A DNA stretch of 55,942 nucleotides from an uncultured Alphaproteobacteria bacterium (GTDB lineage: Bacteria > Pseudomonadota > Alphaproteobacteria > Sphingomonadales > SMXR01). The DNA is taken from NCBI GenBank assembly GCA_937126915.1, contig CAKZLM010000115.1:1-55942 (forward strand), given 5' to 3'. The notes beneath the pieces are model-generated. The model saw nothing but the letters and a program-made list of their open reading frames with translations, was not told where the DNA came from and did not search any database. Of the stretch, positions 1 to 8,583 are shown piece by piece. Positions within the stretch are counted from its first letter, which is position 1. The number at the start of each line of letters is the position of its first letter. A program made the position numbers and the translations under genes.

Positions 1-910
1 TGGTAATGCCAAGGGGAACCGCCAAAAATGGCAGCATTAAAAAGGTTAGAACGCTCATCACTCGCCAATGAAAAGCCCCGCGAATTTCATTATAATCGCG
101 GTTGTTGGGGTCCATGGTTTGCAGGGTGTTCCATAATTCATCTAAGGTTAGTTCTAATTGAACCTGACCACGGGCGCGAAATTCTGAAAAGGCCGGTAGG
201 TCAATAACAATGTCTTGGCTTTCAAAAGTTAACACCCTTGGCTTATTACTGTTTTCTTCAAAGTCGACCAATTTACCGTTTTGCAGGCGCAATACCACAT
301 TTTGGCGATCACTGGTGGCGAAGAAACCGCCACTTTCAGCCGTTACGGCAATTTTTTTGCCAGATTTTTGGGTGCGCTCTAAAAAGATGCCGTAAAGTTC
401 AGTGCCATTATCGCGGCTTTCATCAACCCGCAGAACCATATTATCACCCAGATCAACAAATTCGCCAACCTTCACACTGGCGCCCAAGGCGCCACTGCGT
501 AAGTCGAAAACCAAACTATAATAATTATAACGGCTGTGGGGTTGGATATAGCCAATAAGGATAATGTTCACCAACATTGCCACGAATGACAGCATTAATA
601 CCGGGCGCACCAACCGTGAAAGCCCCATGCCATTAGCCTGCATGGCGTCCAGCTCGCTGGACATGGATAATTTGCGATAAGCAACCAAAATTCCAATAAA
701 CAGGCCAATGGGTAAGGCTAATCCCATATAATGGGGGATGAGATTGAGTAATAATTGAAAAACAACCTCAACCGGGCCGCCTTGGTTTACCACAAAATCA
801 AACAGGCGCAACATGCGCTCCAACAGTAGCAAAAGCGCTGCAATACCCAATGTCATAAACAAAGGGGTCATGGTTTCGCGAATGATATAGCGGTCTAATC
901 GTCTAATCAT
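1..910 (-). CDS. lptF: LptF, LPS export ABC transporter permease (3' end cut by window)
   Basis: Inner-membrane permease of the LptB2FG complex that lifts lipopolysaccharide onto the LptC/LptA bridge. The start codon at 908-910 gives an N-terminus MIRRLDRYIIRE, typical of the YjgP/YjgQ family, followed by hydrophobic segments near residues 14-34, 55-80 and 98-120. A periplasmic domain starting near SRYNYYSLVFDLR follows, and the last visible residues begin another membrane helix. The short cytoplasmic SELDAMQANGM stretch after TM2 is the usual coupling region of LptF/LptG. The first 303 codons are present and the C-terminus lies outside the window. LptG is the alternative, but the N-terminus and the periplasmic domain resemble LptF more. 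Its usual partner lptG would lie to the left, off the window. Confidence 0.85.
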   Translation of the reverse strand, partial: MIRRLDRYIIRETMTPLFMTLGIAALLLLLERMLRLFDFVVNQGGPVEVVFQLLLNLIPHYMGLALPIGLFIGILVAYRKLSMSSELDAMQANGMGLSRLVRPVLMLSFVAMLVNIILIGYIQPHSRYNYYSLVFDLRSGALGASVKVGEFVDLGDNMVLRVDESRDNGTELYGIFLERTQKSGKKIAVTAESGGFFATSDRQNVVLRLQNGKLVDFEENSNKPRVLTFESQDIVIDLPAFSEFRARGQVQLELTLDELWNTLQTMDPNNRDYNEIRGAFHWRVMSVLTFLMLPFLAVPLGIT

Positions 911-1088
911 AGGGCCGTTTCATTAGTAAATTGTTCAGCATTCATTCATAGAATGTGATACATATTTTTATTATGGTTAAATCCTTTATCATTGCAATGG
1001 TAAAGAAAAAAGGCAAAATCATGAAAGACGTGATTTATTATGCTTTGGTTGTGGCTTTTTAAACAGGATACGCGAAAGGGTGCTGTTT

Positions 1089-1622
1089 ATGGTTTTCTCT
1101 CAGTTTAAAATTTTTGCGGGGCTTTTAGGGGCTGTTTCAATGGCTGGCGCATTGGCGGCGGCAGAGGTTGATGTCAGGCCAGAGCAAGAGCAAATAGCCC
1201 AATGTTTGACCAAAGACATGAAAACGGCCCGCGTTTTGGTAACGGTTGAGGACATAATGAGCGATGAAGGCAATCTTCGCCTGCAAGTTTATAGTGACAA
1301 TCCTGATGACTTTTTAGAAGGTGGCAAGAAATTGGTGCGGATTGATGTGCCCGCCAAGAAAGACAGCAAACAGGTTTGTGTAACCTTACCCAGAGCTGGC
1401 GACTATGCCTTAGTGGTTCTTCATGATCGAAATGGCAATGGTCGGGCAAACTTTTTTTCCGAGGGATTTGGCTTTTCCAACAATCCAGAATTAAATTTAG
1501 CACCGCCAGAGCATGAAGAGGCTGTTTTTTCTGCAGCAAACGGTGTAAAGAAGATGCAAATTTCGTTAAATTATGTTTTAGAAAGCTCTGACGATAAGAA
1601 AAAGCGCCGCCGCAGACGATAG
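1089..1622 (+). CDS. DUF2141 secreted protein with polybasic C-terminal tail
   Basis: Function unknown. The 177-aa product has a signal peptide (residues 1-25, hydrophobic core then AAAEV) followed by one DUF2141 domain: a beta-rich core with the typical stretch GDYALVVLHDRNGNGRANFF and the later GFGFSNNPE. I placed the start at the ATG at 1089 rather than the in-frame GTG at 1080, because AAAGG at 1075-1079 sits about 9 nt ahead of the ATG. The tail ends in KKKRRRRR, an unusual basic run for a periplasmic protein. The next gene follows after 70 nt on the same strand, so the two may be co-transcribed, but nothing in the sequence ties their functions together. Confidence 0.75.
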   Translation: MVFSQFKIFAGLLGAVSMAGALAAAEVDVRPEQEQIAQCLTKDMKTARVLVTVEDIMSDEGNLRLQVYSDNPDDFLEGGKKLVRIDVPAKKDSKQVCVTLPRAGDYALVVLHDRNGNGRANFFSEGFGFSNNPELNLAPPEHEEAVFSAANGVKKMQISLNYVLESSDDKKKRRRRR

Positions 1623-1692
1623 TGCGTCTTTGATAGATGCTGATATTGCTGCTAGGGGCCTTTAAGAGAGCAAGTATAAAGAAGGTAAATAT

Positions 1693-2694
1693 ATGGCCCC
1701 GCCGCGTATTGGGATTATTGTTAACCCGAAAAGTACACAAAATACGACAGGTGTTGATTCACTACTTGATACCGTTTCTCGGGTTGAGGGGGTGATACAC
1801 ATCACCATCGGGCATGATGTGGCAGGTGATATGGCTATGGCGCTTAAGAAAATGGCCCGTATTGAGCCAGAAGTGCTGATCATTTCTGGTGGTGATGGGA
1901 CTATTCAGGCATGCTTTACTGAATTGGAAAATGAAAAACCCTTTGGTGAGCGCGTGCCACCACTGGCCTTTTTACCCTCTGGCAAGACCAACATGATTGC
2001 AGAAGACCTGGGGGCCAAAGGGACACCAATTGAGGTTTTTAAAAGGTTGGTTGAGCTAACCACGGCAGGATATTTACAGCGCCATTTGATTAAACGCGCC
2101 TTTTTAGGTGTCGATTTTGGGCAAGGTCAACGCCCGCTATATGGCATGTTCTTTGGCGGTGCCGCTATCGTTAACGGCATTCAACATTGCCGAAAGAAAA
2201 TTTATCCAATGGGGTGGCCAAACTTTATTTCCCATCCCTTTGCCATCGTAACGCTTCTTTTATCAGCCATGATGGGCGGTAAGAAAAAGGGATCAGCCAT
2301 GTATGCCGACCATGCGGAAATTCATGTACGTGGTGGCGGCTTGTTCAGTGGCCGCTTTGTGGTCATTATTGCCACCACCATGGATCGGTTGCTTTTGGGA
2401 ATGCGTCCTTATGGCCGTGAGGGGTATGGCGACATAGGTTTTTCTTCCGTCGAACATCGCCCTGGTGCCATCTGGGGTGCCATCAAGGGGCTGGTGCGTG
2501 GGACTTTTGGTAAAGTGTTTATCAATGGCGTTCAAACACGCCGCACCCAAGAATTGATTATTCGTTCAAACGACAGTGTTACCCTTGATGGTGAACTGTA
2601 TGATGTGGCTGATGGTGGAACAGTTCGCTTGTTTGCTTCTCCACAATATTTGATGGTGGATCTGACCAAAAAGATTGAGGGCGTTTCATCATGA
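1693..2694 (+). CDS. Diacylglycerol/lipid kinase family protein
   Basis: Likely ATP-dependent lipid kinase that phosphorylates diacylglycerol or a related lipid at the inner membrane. The 333-aa length matches the LCB5/DAGK catalytic family. The NPKS motif at residues 11-14 and the nucleotide-binding GGDGT motif at 66-70 are clear. The third motif, normally P-x-GT-x-N, reads PSGKTN at 95-100, a mild departure. GAAGG at 1681-1685 precedes the ATG by 7 nt. The stop overlaps the start of the next gene by 4 nt (ATGA), so the two are translationally coupled. The downstream gene looks like a phosphatidate cytidylyltransferase, which suggests a two-step route diacylglycerol to phosphatidate to CDP-diacylglycerol (inference). 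The exact substrate cannot be read from sequence, and sphingosine- or ceramide-type lipids are also possible given the nearby sphingolipid genes. Confidence 0.8.
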   Translation: MAPPRIGIIVNPKSTQNTTGVDSLLDTVSRVEGVIHITIGHDVAGDMAMALKKMARIEPEVLIISGGDGTIQACFTELENEKPFGERVPPLAFLPSGKTNMIAEDLGAKGTPIEVFKRLVELTTAGYLQRHLIKRAFLGVDFGQGQRPLYGMFFGGAAIVNGIQHCRKKIYPMGWPNFISHPFAIVTLLLSAMMGGKKKGSAMYADHAEIHVRGGGLFSGRFVVIIATTMDRLLLGMRPYGREGYGDIGFSSVEHRPGAIWGAIKGLVRGTFGKVFINGVQTRRTQELIIRSNDSVTLDGELYDVADGGTVRLFASPQYLMVDLTKKIEGVSS

Positions 2695-3605
2695 CGCAAG
2701 TTCAAGACAAGGGATTGATAGATTATTTGGCGGCTGAAACAGCGCGCACTCAACCAGAGGCCATTGTTCATGCGGCATCCCTGATTAAAGAAAAATATGG
2801 TGATCATGCCTTGGCACTTTTGTTTTATGGCTCTTGCCTTAGAACGGGTGAGGTTGAGGATAAGATGCTCGATTTTTATGTCATCGTTGATGATTATAAA
2901 TCAGCCTATGGATCAAGCCTGCTAGCGGTTGGCAATAAAATGATCCCGCCCAATGTGTTTTATCATGAAGCCGAATGGGACGGCATGACCGTGCGCTCAA
3001 AATATGCCGTGGTGTCATTGGTTGATTTTCAGCGCCGGTGTAGTGATGAAAGTTTAAACATTTCCATATGGGCGCGCTTTTCGCAGCCATCGGTCATAAT
3101 GTTAGCAAAAGAAGACACTGTGGTCGATAAGCTTAACATGGCTCTGGCTGAGGCAGTAAAAACCATGTTGATAAACGCCTTGCCTTATTGTGAAGATAAA
3201 AGCAGCTCATACGAGGTTTGGACCACCGCCTTTGATTTAACCTATAGCGCAGAGTTGCGGTCAGAGAAAAAGGGTAAAGGCGAGGAATTATACGATCTTG
3301 ATAAGGCCCGTTATGACAACTTAACGCCGTTGGTATTGGCGGCATTAGATGATGATGTAAAAACCGCGCCAGAAAAGTCAGTGTCTGGTCGCTGGTTTTG
3401 GCGCCGACTGAATGGCAAGTTTGTTAGTGTGGCGCGTTTGATCAAGGCATCCTTTACCTTTACAGGCGGTATTGATTATTTGGCTTGGAAAATATCGCGC
3501 CATTCAGGGGTTGAGGTTGAGGTTAAGCCTTGGCACCGTAAATTCCCTATCATTGCGGGGCTTACCATGTTGTTAACCTTAAAAAAGAAAGGCGCCATCC
3601 GTTAA
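2691..3605 (+). CDS. Tam41/Mmp37-like putative CTP:phosphatidate cytidylyltransferase
   Basis: 304 aa, resembling the mitochondrial Tam41 (Mmp37) family, which makes CDP-diacylglycerol from phosphatidate and CTP with a nucleotidyltransferase fold. Visible signs: YGS at residues 46-48 followed by KMLDFYVIVDD (58-68), the expected GS...D-x-D arrangement; PPNVFYHE at 86-93; a KYAVVSL block at 104-110; then W...RFSQPSVIM (127-137), matching the family pattern KYGV(V/I)S...GRxxKPV; and an Ala/Leu-rich helical stretch after it. There is no signal peptide and no strong membrane segment, as in Tam41. It is coupled by a 4-nt overlap to the lipid kinase. The assignment is from remembered family patterns, not a search. 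The fallback is an uncharacterised nucleotidyltransferase-fold protein. Confidence 0.6.
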   Translation: MTQVQDKGLIDYLAAETARTQPEAIVHAASLIKEKYGDHALALLFYGSCLRTGEVEDKMLDFYVIVDDYKSAYGSSLLAVGNKMIPPNVFYHEAEWDGMTVRSKYAVVSLVDFQRRCSDESLNISIWARFSQPSVIMLAKEDTVVDKLNMALAEAVKTMLINALPYCEDKSSSYEVWTTAFDLTYSAELRSEKKGKGEELYDLDKARYDNLTPLVLAALDDDVKTAPEKSVSGRWFWRRLNGKFVSVARLIKASFTFTGGIDYLAWKISRHSGVEVEVKPWHRKFPIIAGLTMLLTLKKKGAIR

Positions 3606-3618
3606 GAGGCGCCTTTTA
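3588..3618 (+). terminator. Rho-independent terminator after the lipid kinase/Tam41-like pair
   Basis: A perfect 9-bp stem, AAAGGCGCC (3588-3596) and GGCGCCTTT (3608-3616), closes an 11-nt loop and ends in a short T run. The left arm lies inside the last codons of the upstream gene and the stop codon is in the loop. Confidence 0.8.
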
Positions 3619-3710
3619 TAATGTCTTTGATGTTAAGTGCTATCTTTGTGTTTTTGTGTCAGCAAATGTCGACAATGATGCAGATAGGGCGCTGACTGGT
3701 TTATTTAAAC

Positions 3711-4910
3711 CTAGATGACATCCAATTTTTTCCCAATTTCAATGAAAGTGGCAACCACGGTTTGGATTTGTTCTGGTGTGTGGCTGGCGCATACGCTGCA
3801 ACGCAAAAGATTTAAGCCTGATGGCGTGGCAGGTGGTAAGGCCATGTTAACATAAACACCACTGCGCAATAATTCCGACCAAAAGAAGGTGCAAACTTCG
3901 TCACTATCAATGCAGACGGCCGTAATAGGGCTTTCGGCCTTATCGGTACCTAATTTAAAGCCTGCATCTTTAAGCCCTTTATGAAGGGCACGTGAATTTT
4001 CCCATAAAACGGCGGCACGGTTGCCTGCATGCATCAATTGCTTAACCGATGTTTTGGCAGAGGCCACAACAGATGGCGGCAAAGATGCCGTAAACATATA
4101 GGGGCGACAAACAAGGCGTAAAACATCAAATTTTGGATGGTTTGAAACACAAAAACCACCGACAGTACCAACACTTTTTGAGAAGGTGCCAATGATGAAG
4201 TCAACGTCTTTTTCAACGCCTTGTGCTTGGGCAACACCACGTCCAGTTTCACCGCAAAAGCCCATTGAGTGAGCCTCATCGACAATGATGCTGGCGCCAA
4301 ACTTTTTCGAAACTGCCACCAATTCAGGAAGCGGGGCTTCATCACCCAACATGCTGTAAATGCCTTCAACAATGACCAGTTTACCAACATTTTCTGGCAG
4401 GCGTCTTAGGCGCTTTTCCAAATCTTCGGCACTGTTATGTTTAAAGCGCACAATGTTAGCTTGGCCCATCTGACAGGCATCATAAATTGAGGCATGGCTA
4501 TCAGCATCGATGATGATATAATCGTCGCGTCCTGCTAGTGTTGAGATAATGCCAAGATTGGCTAAGTAACCAGTTGAAAACACCATGGCATGCTCAGTGC
4601 CATAAAATTCTTTAAGGGCATCTTCCAGCTCAATATGGCTGTTATAAGTACCGTTTAAAACCCGTGAGCCAGTTGTTCCGGTGCCGAAATTATCAACGGC
4701 TTCCTTAGCGGCATCCATAGCTTCTTGGTCAAAGGTTTGGCCCATATAATTATTGGTACCACACAGAATAGTTTCGCGACCATTAATGATGGCAACGGTT
4801 TGTGATAGAACCTTTTCCATTTGAACAGCAAAGGGGTTTTCTGCTTCTTTTGGAAGTTGATCACGGCGTTGGATGATCGGGTCAAATTTATCGAAAAGAT
4901 CAATGCTCAT
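3711..4910 (-). CDS. spt: Serine palmitoyltransferase (alpha-oxoamine synthase)
   Basis: PLP enzyme condensing serine with a fatty acyl thioester to 3-ketosphinganine, the first committed step of sphingolipid synthesis. The 399-aa length fits soluble bacterial SPT. The PLP lysine is K245 in GTFSKS; DEAHSMGF (211-218) supplies the cofactor Asp and His; DADSHAS carries H139, which stacks on PLP. The block VCRPYMFTASLPPSV after the lysine is the SPT-type version rather than KBL or BioF. It is the last gene of the minus-strand set, 15 nt after the acyl carrier protein gene. The neighbouring dedicated ACP implies an acyl-ACP donor, as in the Caulobacter ceramide pathway (established for that system, inferred here). 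Confidence 0.9.
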   Translation of the reverse strand: MSIDLFDKFDPIIQRRDQLPKEAENPFAVQMEKVLSQTVAIINGRETILCGTNNYMGQTFDQEAMDAAKEAVDNFGTGTTGSRVLNGTYNSHIELEDALKEFYGTEHAMVFSTGYLANLGIISTLAGRDDYIIIDADSHASIYDACQMGQANIVRFKHNSAEDLEKRLRRLPENVGKLVIVEGIYSMLGDEAPLPELVAVSKKFGASIIVDEAHSMGFCGETGRGVAQAQGVEKDVDFIIGTFSKSVGTVGGFCVSNHPKFDVLRLVCRPYMFTASLPPSVVASAKTSVKQLMHAGNRAAVLWENSRALHKGLKDAGFKLGTDKAESPITAVCIDSDEVCTFFWSELLRSGVYVNMALPPATPSGLNLLRCSVCASHTPEQIQTVVATFIEIGKKLDVI

Positions 4911-4925
4911 ATCGGTGTTTCTTAA

Positions 4926-5183
4926 TTATTTTTCTTGGTTAATTTTATCAACAGCGTCAGCCACTTGTTGAACCGTTTCAAGGTCAGGCAACATGTTCAA
5001 TGGAATAAGAATGTCATATTCGTCTTCAATGGCCGCAACCAAATCCATCACTGTTAATGAATCCAAATCCAAATCACCTTGAAAAGTGGTGTCTGGTGTG
5101 ATGGTCACATTTTTGCGGTTAAAAGGTTCGATTAAACCAACAATGGTTTCAAAAGTGTTGGTGGCGTTTGCATCCGATGCCAT
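4926..5183 (-). CDS. acpR: Acyl carrier protein dedicated to sphingolipid synthesis
   Basis: Small acidic carrier protein whose phosphopantetheine arm would carry the fatty acyl group from the AasR-type ligase to serine palmitoyltransferase. The start was chosen at 5183, giving 85 aa, because AGGAGAGG lies 4 nt upstream of that ATG on the minus strand. The longer reading frame to 5213 has no such site and adds a 10-residue extension unlike ACPs. The attachment serine is S42 in LDLDSLTVMDL, and the helix-rich acidic remainder fits the family. The symbol follows the Caulobacter ceramide genes and rests on context. Confidence 0.85.
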   Translation of the reverse strand: MASDANATNTFETIVGLIEPFNRKNVTITPDTTFQGDLDLDSLTVMDLVAAIEDEYDILIPLNMLPDLETVQQVADAVDKINQEK

Positions 5184-5381
5184 GGGGCCTCTCCTGTAGT
5201 GCTCAATCATCATCCTTTGATGATCGCAAACATAATTACTCGTTATCTACCACTAACAAAGCCTTGTGATCAATAACATAATGATGCCTAAAAGGAATTT
5301 GTGGCGGGAATAGGGACAATCAACTGATTAATTCTTAAGATGTGTGGTGAGAATTATGGTCTTCTGTATATTTTTATATCT

Positions 5382-6431
5382 TTAGATATTGGATCGCTCA
5401 CCAAGTGTTTTTGCCAAGCCTTTTTCAAGTGTGGTTGATGGTGACCAACTGGTTTGGTCCATGAAAGATTGGAGACTTTGATGATTGACGACCCAATTGG
5501 GATGGCAAATTTCGGCCGCTTTTTTATGGGTTAGCATGGCGGGTTTGCGGGTTAATTGCGCCCATAGTGAACCTAAATAACCCAGAAGATAAATCAGTGT
5601 TTTTGGCATAGTGATTGTCATAACCGAACGCCCGCTAAAGCTTGTGACGATGTTTTTAAGCTGGCCCGTATTATAACCATGATGATGCTGATCGTGCCCA
5701 AAGTCATCTAATTCATAAATATCTGCCATGGGTGGTGCTTTTAAGGCTTTGATCAGGGCACGGGCTAAATCATCGACATAAATAAGAGAGAAACGGCTAT
5801 CACCAAATCCCGCTTTTGGTGCTAACCCAAGCTTAAGCATAGGGTCTAGAACCTTTTGAAATTCTTCGTCGCCAGGGCCATAAACGGCAGGCGGGCGAAT
5901 GATGCAATAGCCACCATCAGGCAAAGCATCTTTGACAGTTTGTTCTGATAAATGCTTTGAATAGGCATAATGAGATAGGCTTGGCTCACGCGCAGCAAGG
6001 CTTGAAACATGGATAAAAAAAGGCTTTTGGACACCATCAGTCTTCTTAACTGCGCTGCTCCCACGGCCTTCTTTCTTGCTTCCAGCATTTTCTTTAGCTT
6101 GTGTTTTAAGAGCCTTGATCAAATTTTCGGTGCCGCCATCATTTACACTGATAAAATCGGCACGTCTTAAGGCTTTAACTAGCCCTGCCATATGAATAAT
6201 AGCGTCCACATTTTTTGTGAGTGAGGTGAGGGCGGTGTCATTTTGCAGGTCGCCTTCTACCCATGTAAGATTTTTATGGTTTAGGGTTTGAGGGCGACGG
6301 GTTAACGCACGGACATTAAAACCAGCGTCTAATAATAGAGGGATTAGGCGTTTGCCAACAAAACCCGTTGCCCCAGTAAGGGCAACAGATTTAATGGAGT
6401 GTGATTGTGTTGAGGTGTCTTCAGCGCCCAT
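5382..6431 (-). CDS. cerR: NAD(P)-dependent epimerase/dehydratase family, ceramide reductase CerR-like
   Basis: Extended short-chain dehydrogenase that by context would reduce the 3-keto group of the oxidised ceramide intermediate. GATGFVG at residues 20-26 is the Rossmann dinucleotide loop and Y155-x3-K159 (YAYSK) the catalytic pair, with upstream HVSS at 141-144. The protein is 349 aa. A Lys/Gly/Ser-rich insertion at about residues 111-136 separates a core strand from the catalytic region and looks like a disordered surface loop. The gene starts 1 nt after the stop of the acyl ligase gene, so they form an operon. The reductase step is known for the Caulobacter homologue; here it is inferred from family plus neighbours. 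A 198-nt gap separates it from the ACP start. Confidence 0.75.
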   Translation of the reverse strand: MGAEDTSTQSHSIKSVALTGATGFVGKRLIPLLLDAGFNVRALTRRPQTLNHKNLTWVEGDLQNDTALTSLTKNVDAIIHMAGLVKALRRADFISVNDGGTENLIKALKTQAKENAGSKKEGRGSSAVKKTDGVQKPFFIHVSSLAAREPSLSHYAYSKHLSEQTVKDALPDGGYCIIRPPAVYGPGDEEFQKVLDPMLKLGLAPKAGFGDSRFSLIYVDDLARALIKALKAPPMADIYELDDFGHDQHHHGYNTGQLKNIVTSFSGRSVMTITMPKTLIYLLGYLGSLWAQLTRKPAMLTHKKAAEICHPNWVVNHQSLQSFMDQTSWSPSTTLEKGLAKTLGERSNI

Positions 6432-6432
6432 A

Positions 6433-8289
6433 CTAGACTGCCAATAATGACATCATCCCACCGTTAAGGAATTGTTGACGAGCCTTAGAACGGCTTAATT
6501 TACCTGACGATGTGCGTGGCAATGTTCTTGGGGGAACCAATTCAATACGCACTTGCACGCCCGTTTCTTGTTGGATTTTGGCTTTAATGTCGTCAGCAAA
6601 TTGTTTGCGCTCTTCCGGGTCACGTTGGCGGCAATGAACCAAAACCGCAGGAACTTCTTCTGCGCCTTCACCGGGCAGTGAAACTGCGGCAATATCACCA
6701 TTACGAAGGCCAGGAAGCTGTTCAGCGGCCCATTCAATGTCTTGTGGCCAGTGGTTGCGACCATTAACAATGATCATGTCTTTGATGCGACCAATGATAT
6801 AAAGGCTACCATCCAGCATATAACCCATGTCACCTGTGTCTAGCCAACCATCTTTGCTAAGAACAGCATCGGTGGTTTCAGGGTCATTATAATAGCCTGT
6901 CATCACGCTTTGACCACGCACAAAAACCTTACCAATGGCGCGATCTGGCAACAGTTGACCATCGTCGCTGCGAATTTCTAACTCAAATTCAGGCAAGGGA
7001 ACGCCACAGTTAACAACATCACGGTAACGCATGCCGTCTTCATCATTGGCAGCAGTGCTGAAAATGTGACCATTGGCAGCGCCGTTTGAGTGGCCATTGC
7101 TGTGGCCATTGGCATGACCATTAGCACCATTGCCATTAACACTATGGCTTTGATTGGCAATTTCAAGGGTTAGCTCGCCGTTTAAAATGCGCTCATCAAC
7201 CTTGTCGGTTACAATGCCTGTGCCCAGTGGCATAAAGCTTACAGCCAAGGTGGTTTCAGCTAAGCCATAGCTTGGTACAAACGCTTGTGGTTTAAAGCCA
7301 GCGTCTGCAAAAACCTCTTCAAAGTGATGCATCACATCAGGGCGGATCATATCACCACCAATACCAGCGACACGCCAAGAGCTAAGATCAAGTTTCGCAA
7401 GGGCGTCTTTACCCACACGGCGCGCGCAAATGTCATACCCAAAGGTTGGGCTGTAGCTAACAGTGCCTTTGTTACGGCTCATAAGGTTAAGCCACGTAAG
7501 AGGGCGGCGGGCAAAGTTTTCGGTCGCTAAATAATCAACCGTAACCTGACAGGTCAGTGGCGTTAAAAAGGTGCCGACAAGGCCCATGTCATGGTAAAAG
7601 GGCAGCCAAGATACGCAGCGGTCATCATCGCTTAGGTTCATGCCAATCTTACCAATACCACCACAGTTAGACAGCAATGATTTATGGGTAATGGCAATGC
7701 CATGTGGGAAGCGTGTGCTGCCCGATGAATATTGCAAGTAAGCGACATCATCTGTTTTTGGAAGAACAGGGACAGATAAATCAAGGTTCAAAGCATTAAA
7801 GTCAGCATCAGAACCAACGAATAAATAATTGCCAGATTTTGCGGCCTCAACAACCATTTCTTTCATGTTGTCAGGGGTGATAACCGCAGAAGCGCCACAG
7901 CTTAACAGTTGACGTTCAAGCTGCTGAATGTAGCTGTCACGACCACCAAAAGAGGTTGGTAATGGCATTGGTACAGGTAATACAGAGGCATATTGTGTCG
8001 CAAGGAAATAGCAAACAAAATCAAGACTGGTTTCTGCAATAAGGGCCATGCGGTCACCGGGCTTTAGACCCAAGGTTACCAATCGCTGGCCAATAGATTT
8101 GGCACGATCACGAATTTCTGTGTAGCTTGCGTGAACATCTAGCTCACCGCGCGCAGAATAAAAATTTAAACCACGACAACCTGATGCCGCATATTCCAGC
8201 GCATCAACAAGTGTTTCAAAGTCAGCATAACGACGAGTAAAATTCTCATCTTTTGTAGGTGCGCCTTCGATCATACTTTTCTTCACCAT
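6433..8289 (-). CDS. aasR: Fatty acyl-AMP ligase / acyl-ACP synthetase AasR-like
   Basis: Adenylate-forming enzyme that activates a fatty acid with ATP and probably loads the neighbouring acyl carrier protein. Motifs: YSSGSTRFP at residues 187-195 (P-loop), YGLAET at 341-346, the TGD of GWLDTGDMGY, and the C-terminal catalytic lysine K597 in SSGKLSRSK. Overall shape is that of fatty acyl-AMP ligases (618 aa). Residues 385-408 form an NGH/NGHS-rich low-complexity insert in the N-terminal domain, not part of the family core. The start could also be M6; neither has a strong ribosome site (GAAGAAA lies just before M6). It is the promoter-proximal gene of the sphingolipid set. No ceramide synthase (BCerS-like acyltransferase) gene occurs in the window. 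Confidence 0.85.
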   Translation of the reverse strand: MVKKSMIEGAPTKDENFTRRYADFETLVDALEYAASGCRGLNFYSARGELDVHASYTEIRDRAKSIGQRLVTLGLKPGDRMALIAETSLDFVCYFLATQYASVLPVPMPLPTSFGGRDSYIQQLERQLLSCGASAVITPDNMKEMVVEAAKSGNYLFVGSDADFNALNLDLSVPVLPKTDDVAYLQYSSGSTRFPHGIAITHKSLLSNCGGIGKIGMNLSDDDRCVSWLPFYHDMGLVGTFLTPLTCQVTVDYLATENFARRPLTWLNLMSRNKGTVSYSPTFGYDICARRVGKDALAKLDLSSWRVAGIGGDMIRPDVMHHFEEVFADAGFKPQAFVPSYGLAETTLAVSFMPLGTGIVTDKVDERILNGELTLEIANQSHSVNGNGANGHANGHSNGHSNGAANGHIFSTAANDEDGMRYRDVVNCGVPLPEFELEIRSDDGQLLPDRAIGKVFVRGQSVMTGYYNDPETTDAVLSKDGWLDTGDMGYMLDGSLYIIGRIKDMIIVNGRNHWPQDIEWAAEQLPGLRNGDIAAVSLPGEGAEEVPAVLVHCRQRDPEERKQFADDIKAKIQQETGVQVRIELVPPRTLPRTSSGKLSRSKARQQFLNGGMMSLLAV

Positions 8290-8583
8290 TTTAAATTAGC
8301 CTTGGTAGCATTACCAACAGGGTAATATGGGGCTAAATAATTTTGCACTATTTCAGCTGCATCGCGGAATGAATGACGTGATCATTGTGTACCTATAATC
8401 ATCACTAATCATTGTTTGCTACTGTCCGCGCAAGACACAGTCAGATACAGTTTTTTAAAGCCTATAGCAAGAACATAACCGTGTTTTGTTCTTCTCTTGC
8501 TTATAAACTCTATGATTTTAACATTATTGGCAAGTATTTTTTTGCCAAAATGAACATATATTCATCTTAGGTTAAGAAAAGGT
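8290..8583. other. Intergenic region upstream of the sphingolipid genes
   Basis: 294 bases without a gene. It holds the promoter region of the minus-strand sphingolipid genes and the 3' flank of the EamA gene. A 7-bp inverted repeat TTGGCAA (8527-8533) / TTGCCAA (8542-8548) with a T-rich loop is present. It lacks a trailing T run on either strand, so I do not call it a terminator. A second small dyad, TGAA-N6-TTCA, lies at about 8550-8563. No confident -35/-10 pair was found. Confidence 0.4.

Noticed and set aside
238-558. Plus-strand open frame of 106 codons
   Set aside because: Lies antisense inside lptF, with composition expected for a shadow frame and no homology that I recognise.
1021-1062. 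13-codon open frame ATGAAAGACG... upstream of the DUF2141 gene
   Set aside because: Too short, no ribosome site, and no attenuator-like structure or repeated codon that would suggest a leader peptide.
8527-8548. TTGGCAA ... TTGCCAA inverted repeat as a terminator
   Set aside because: T-rich part is in the loop, not after the stem, on either strand.
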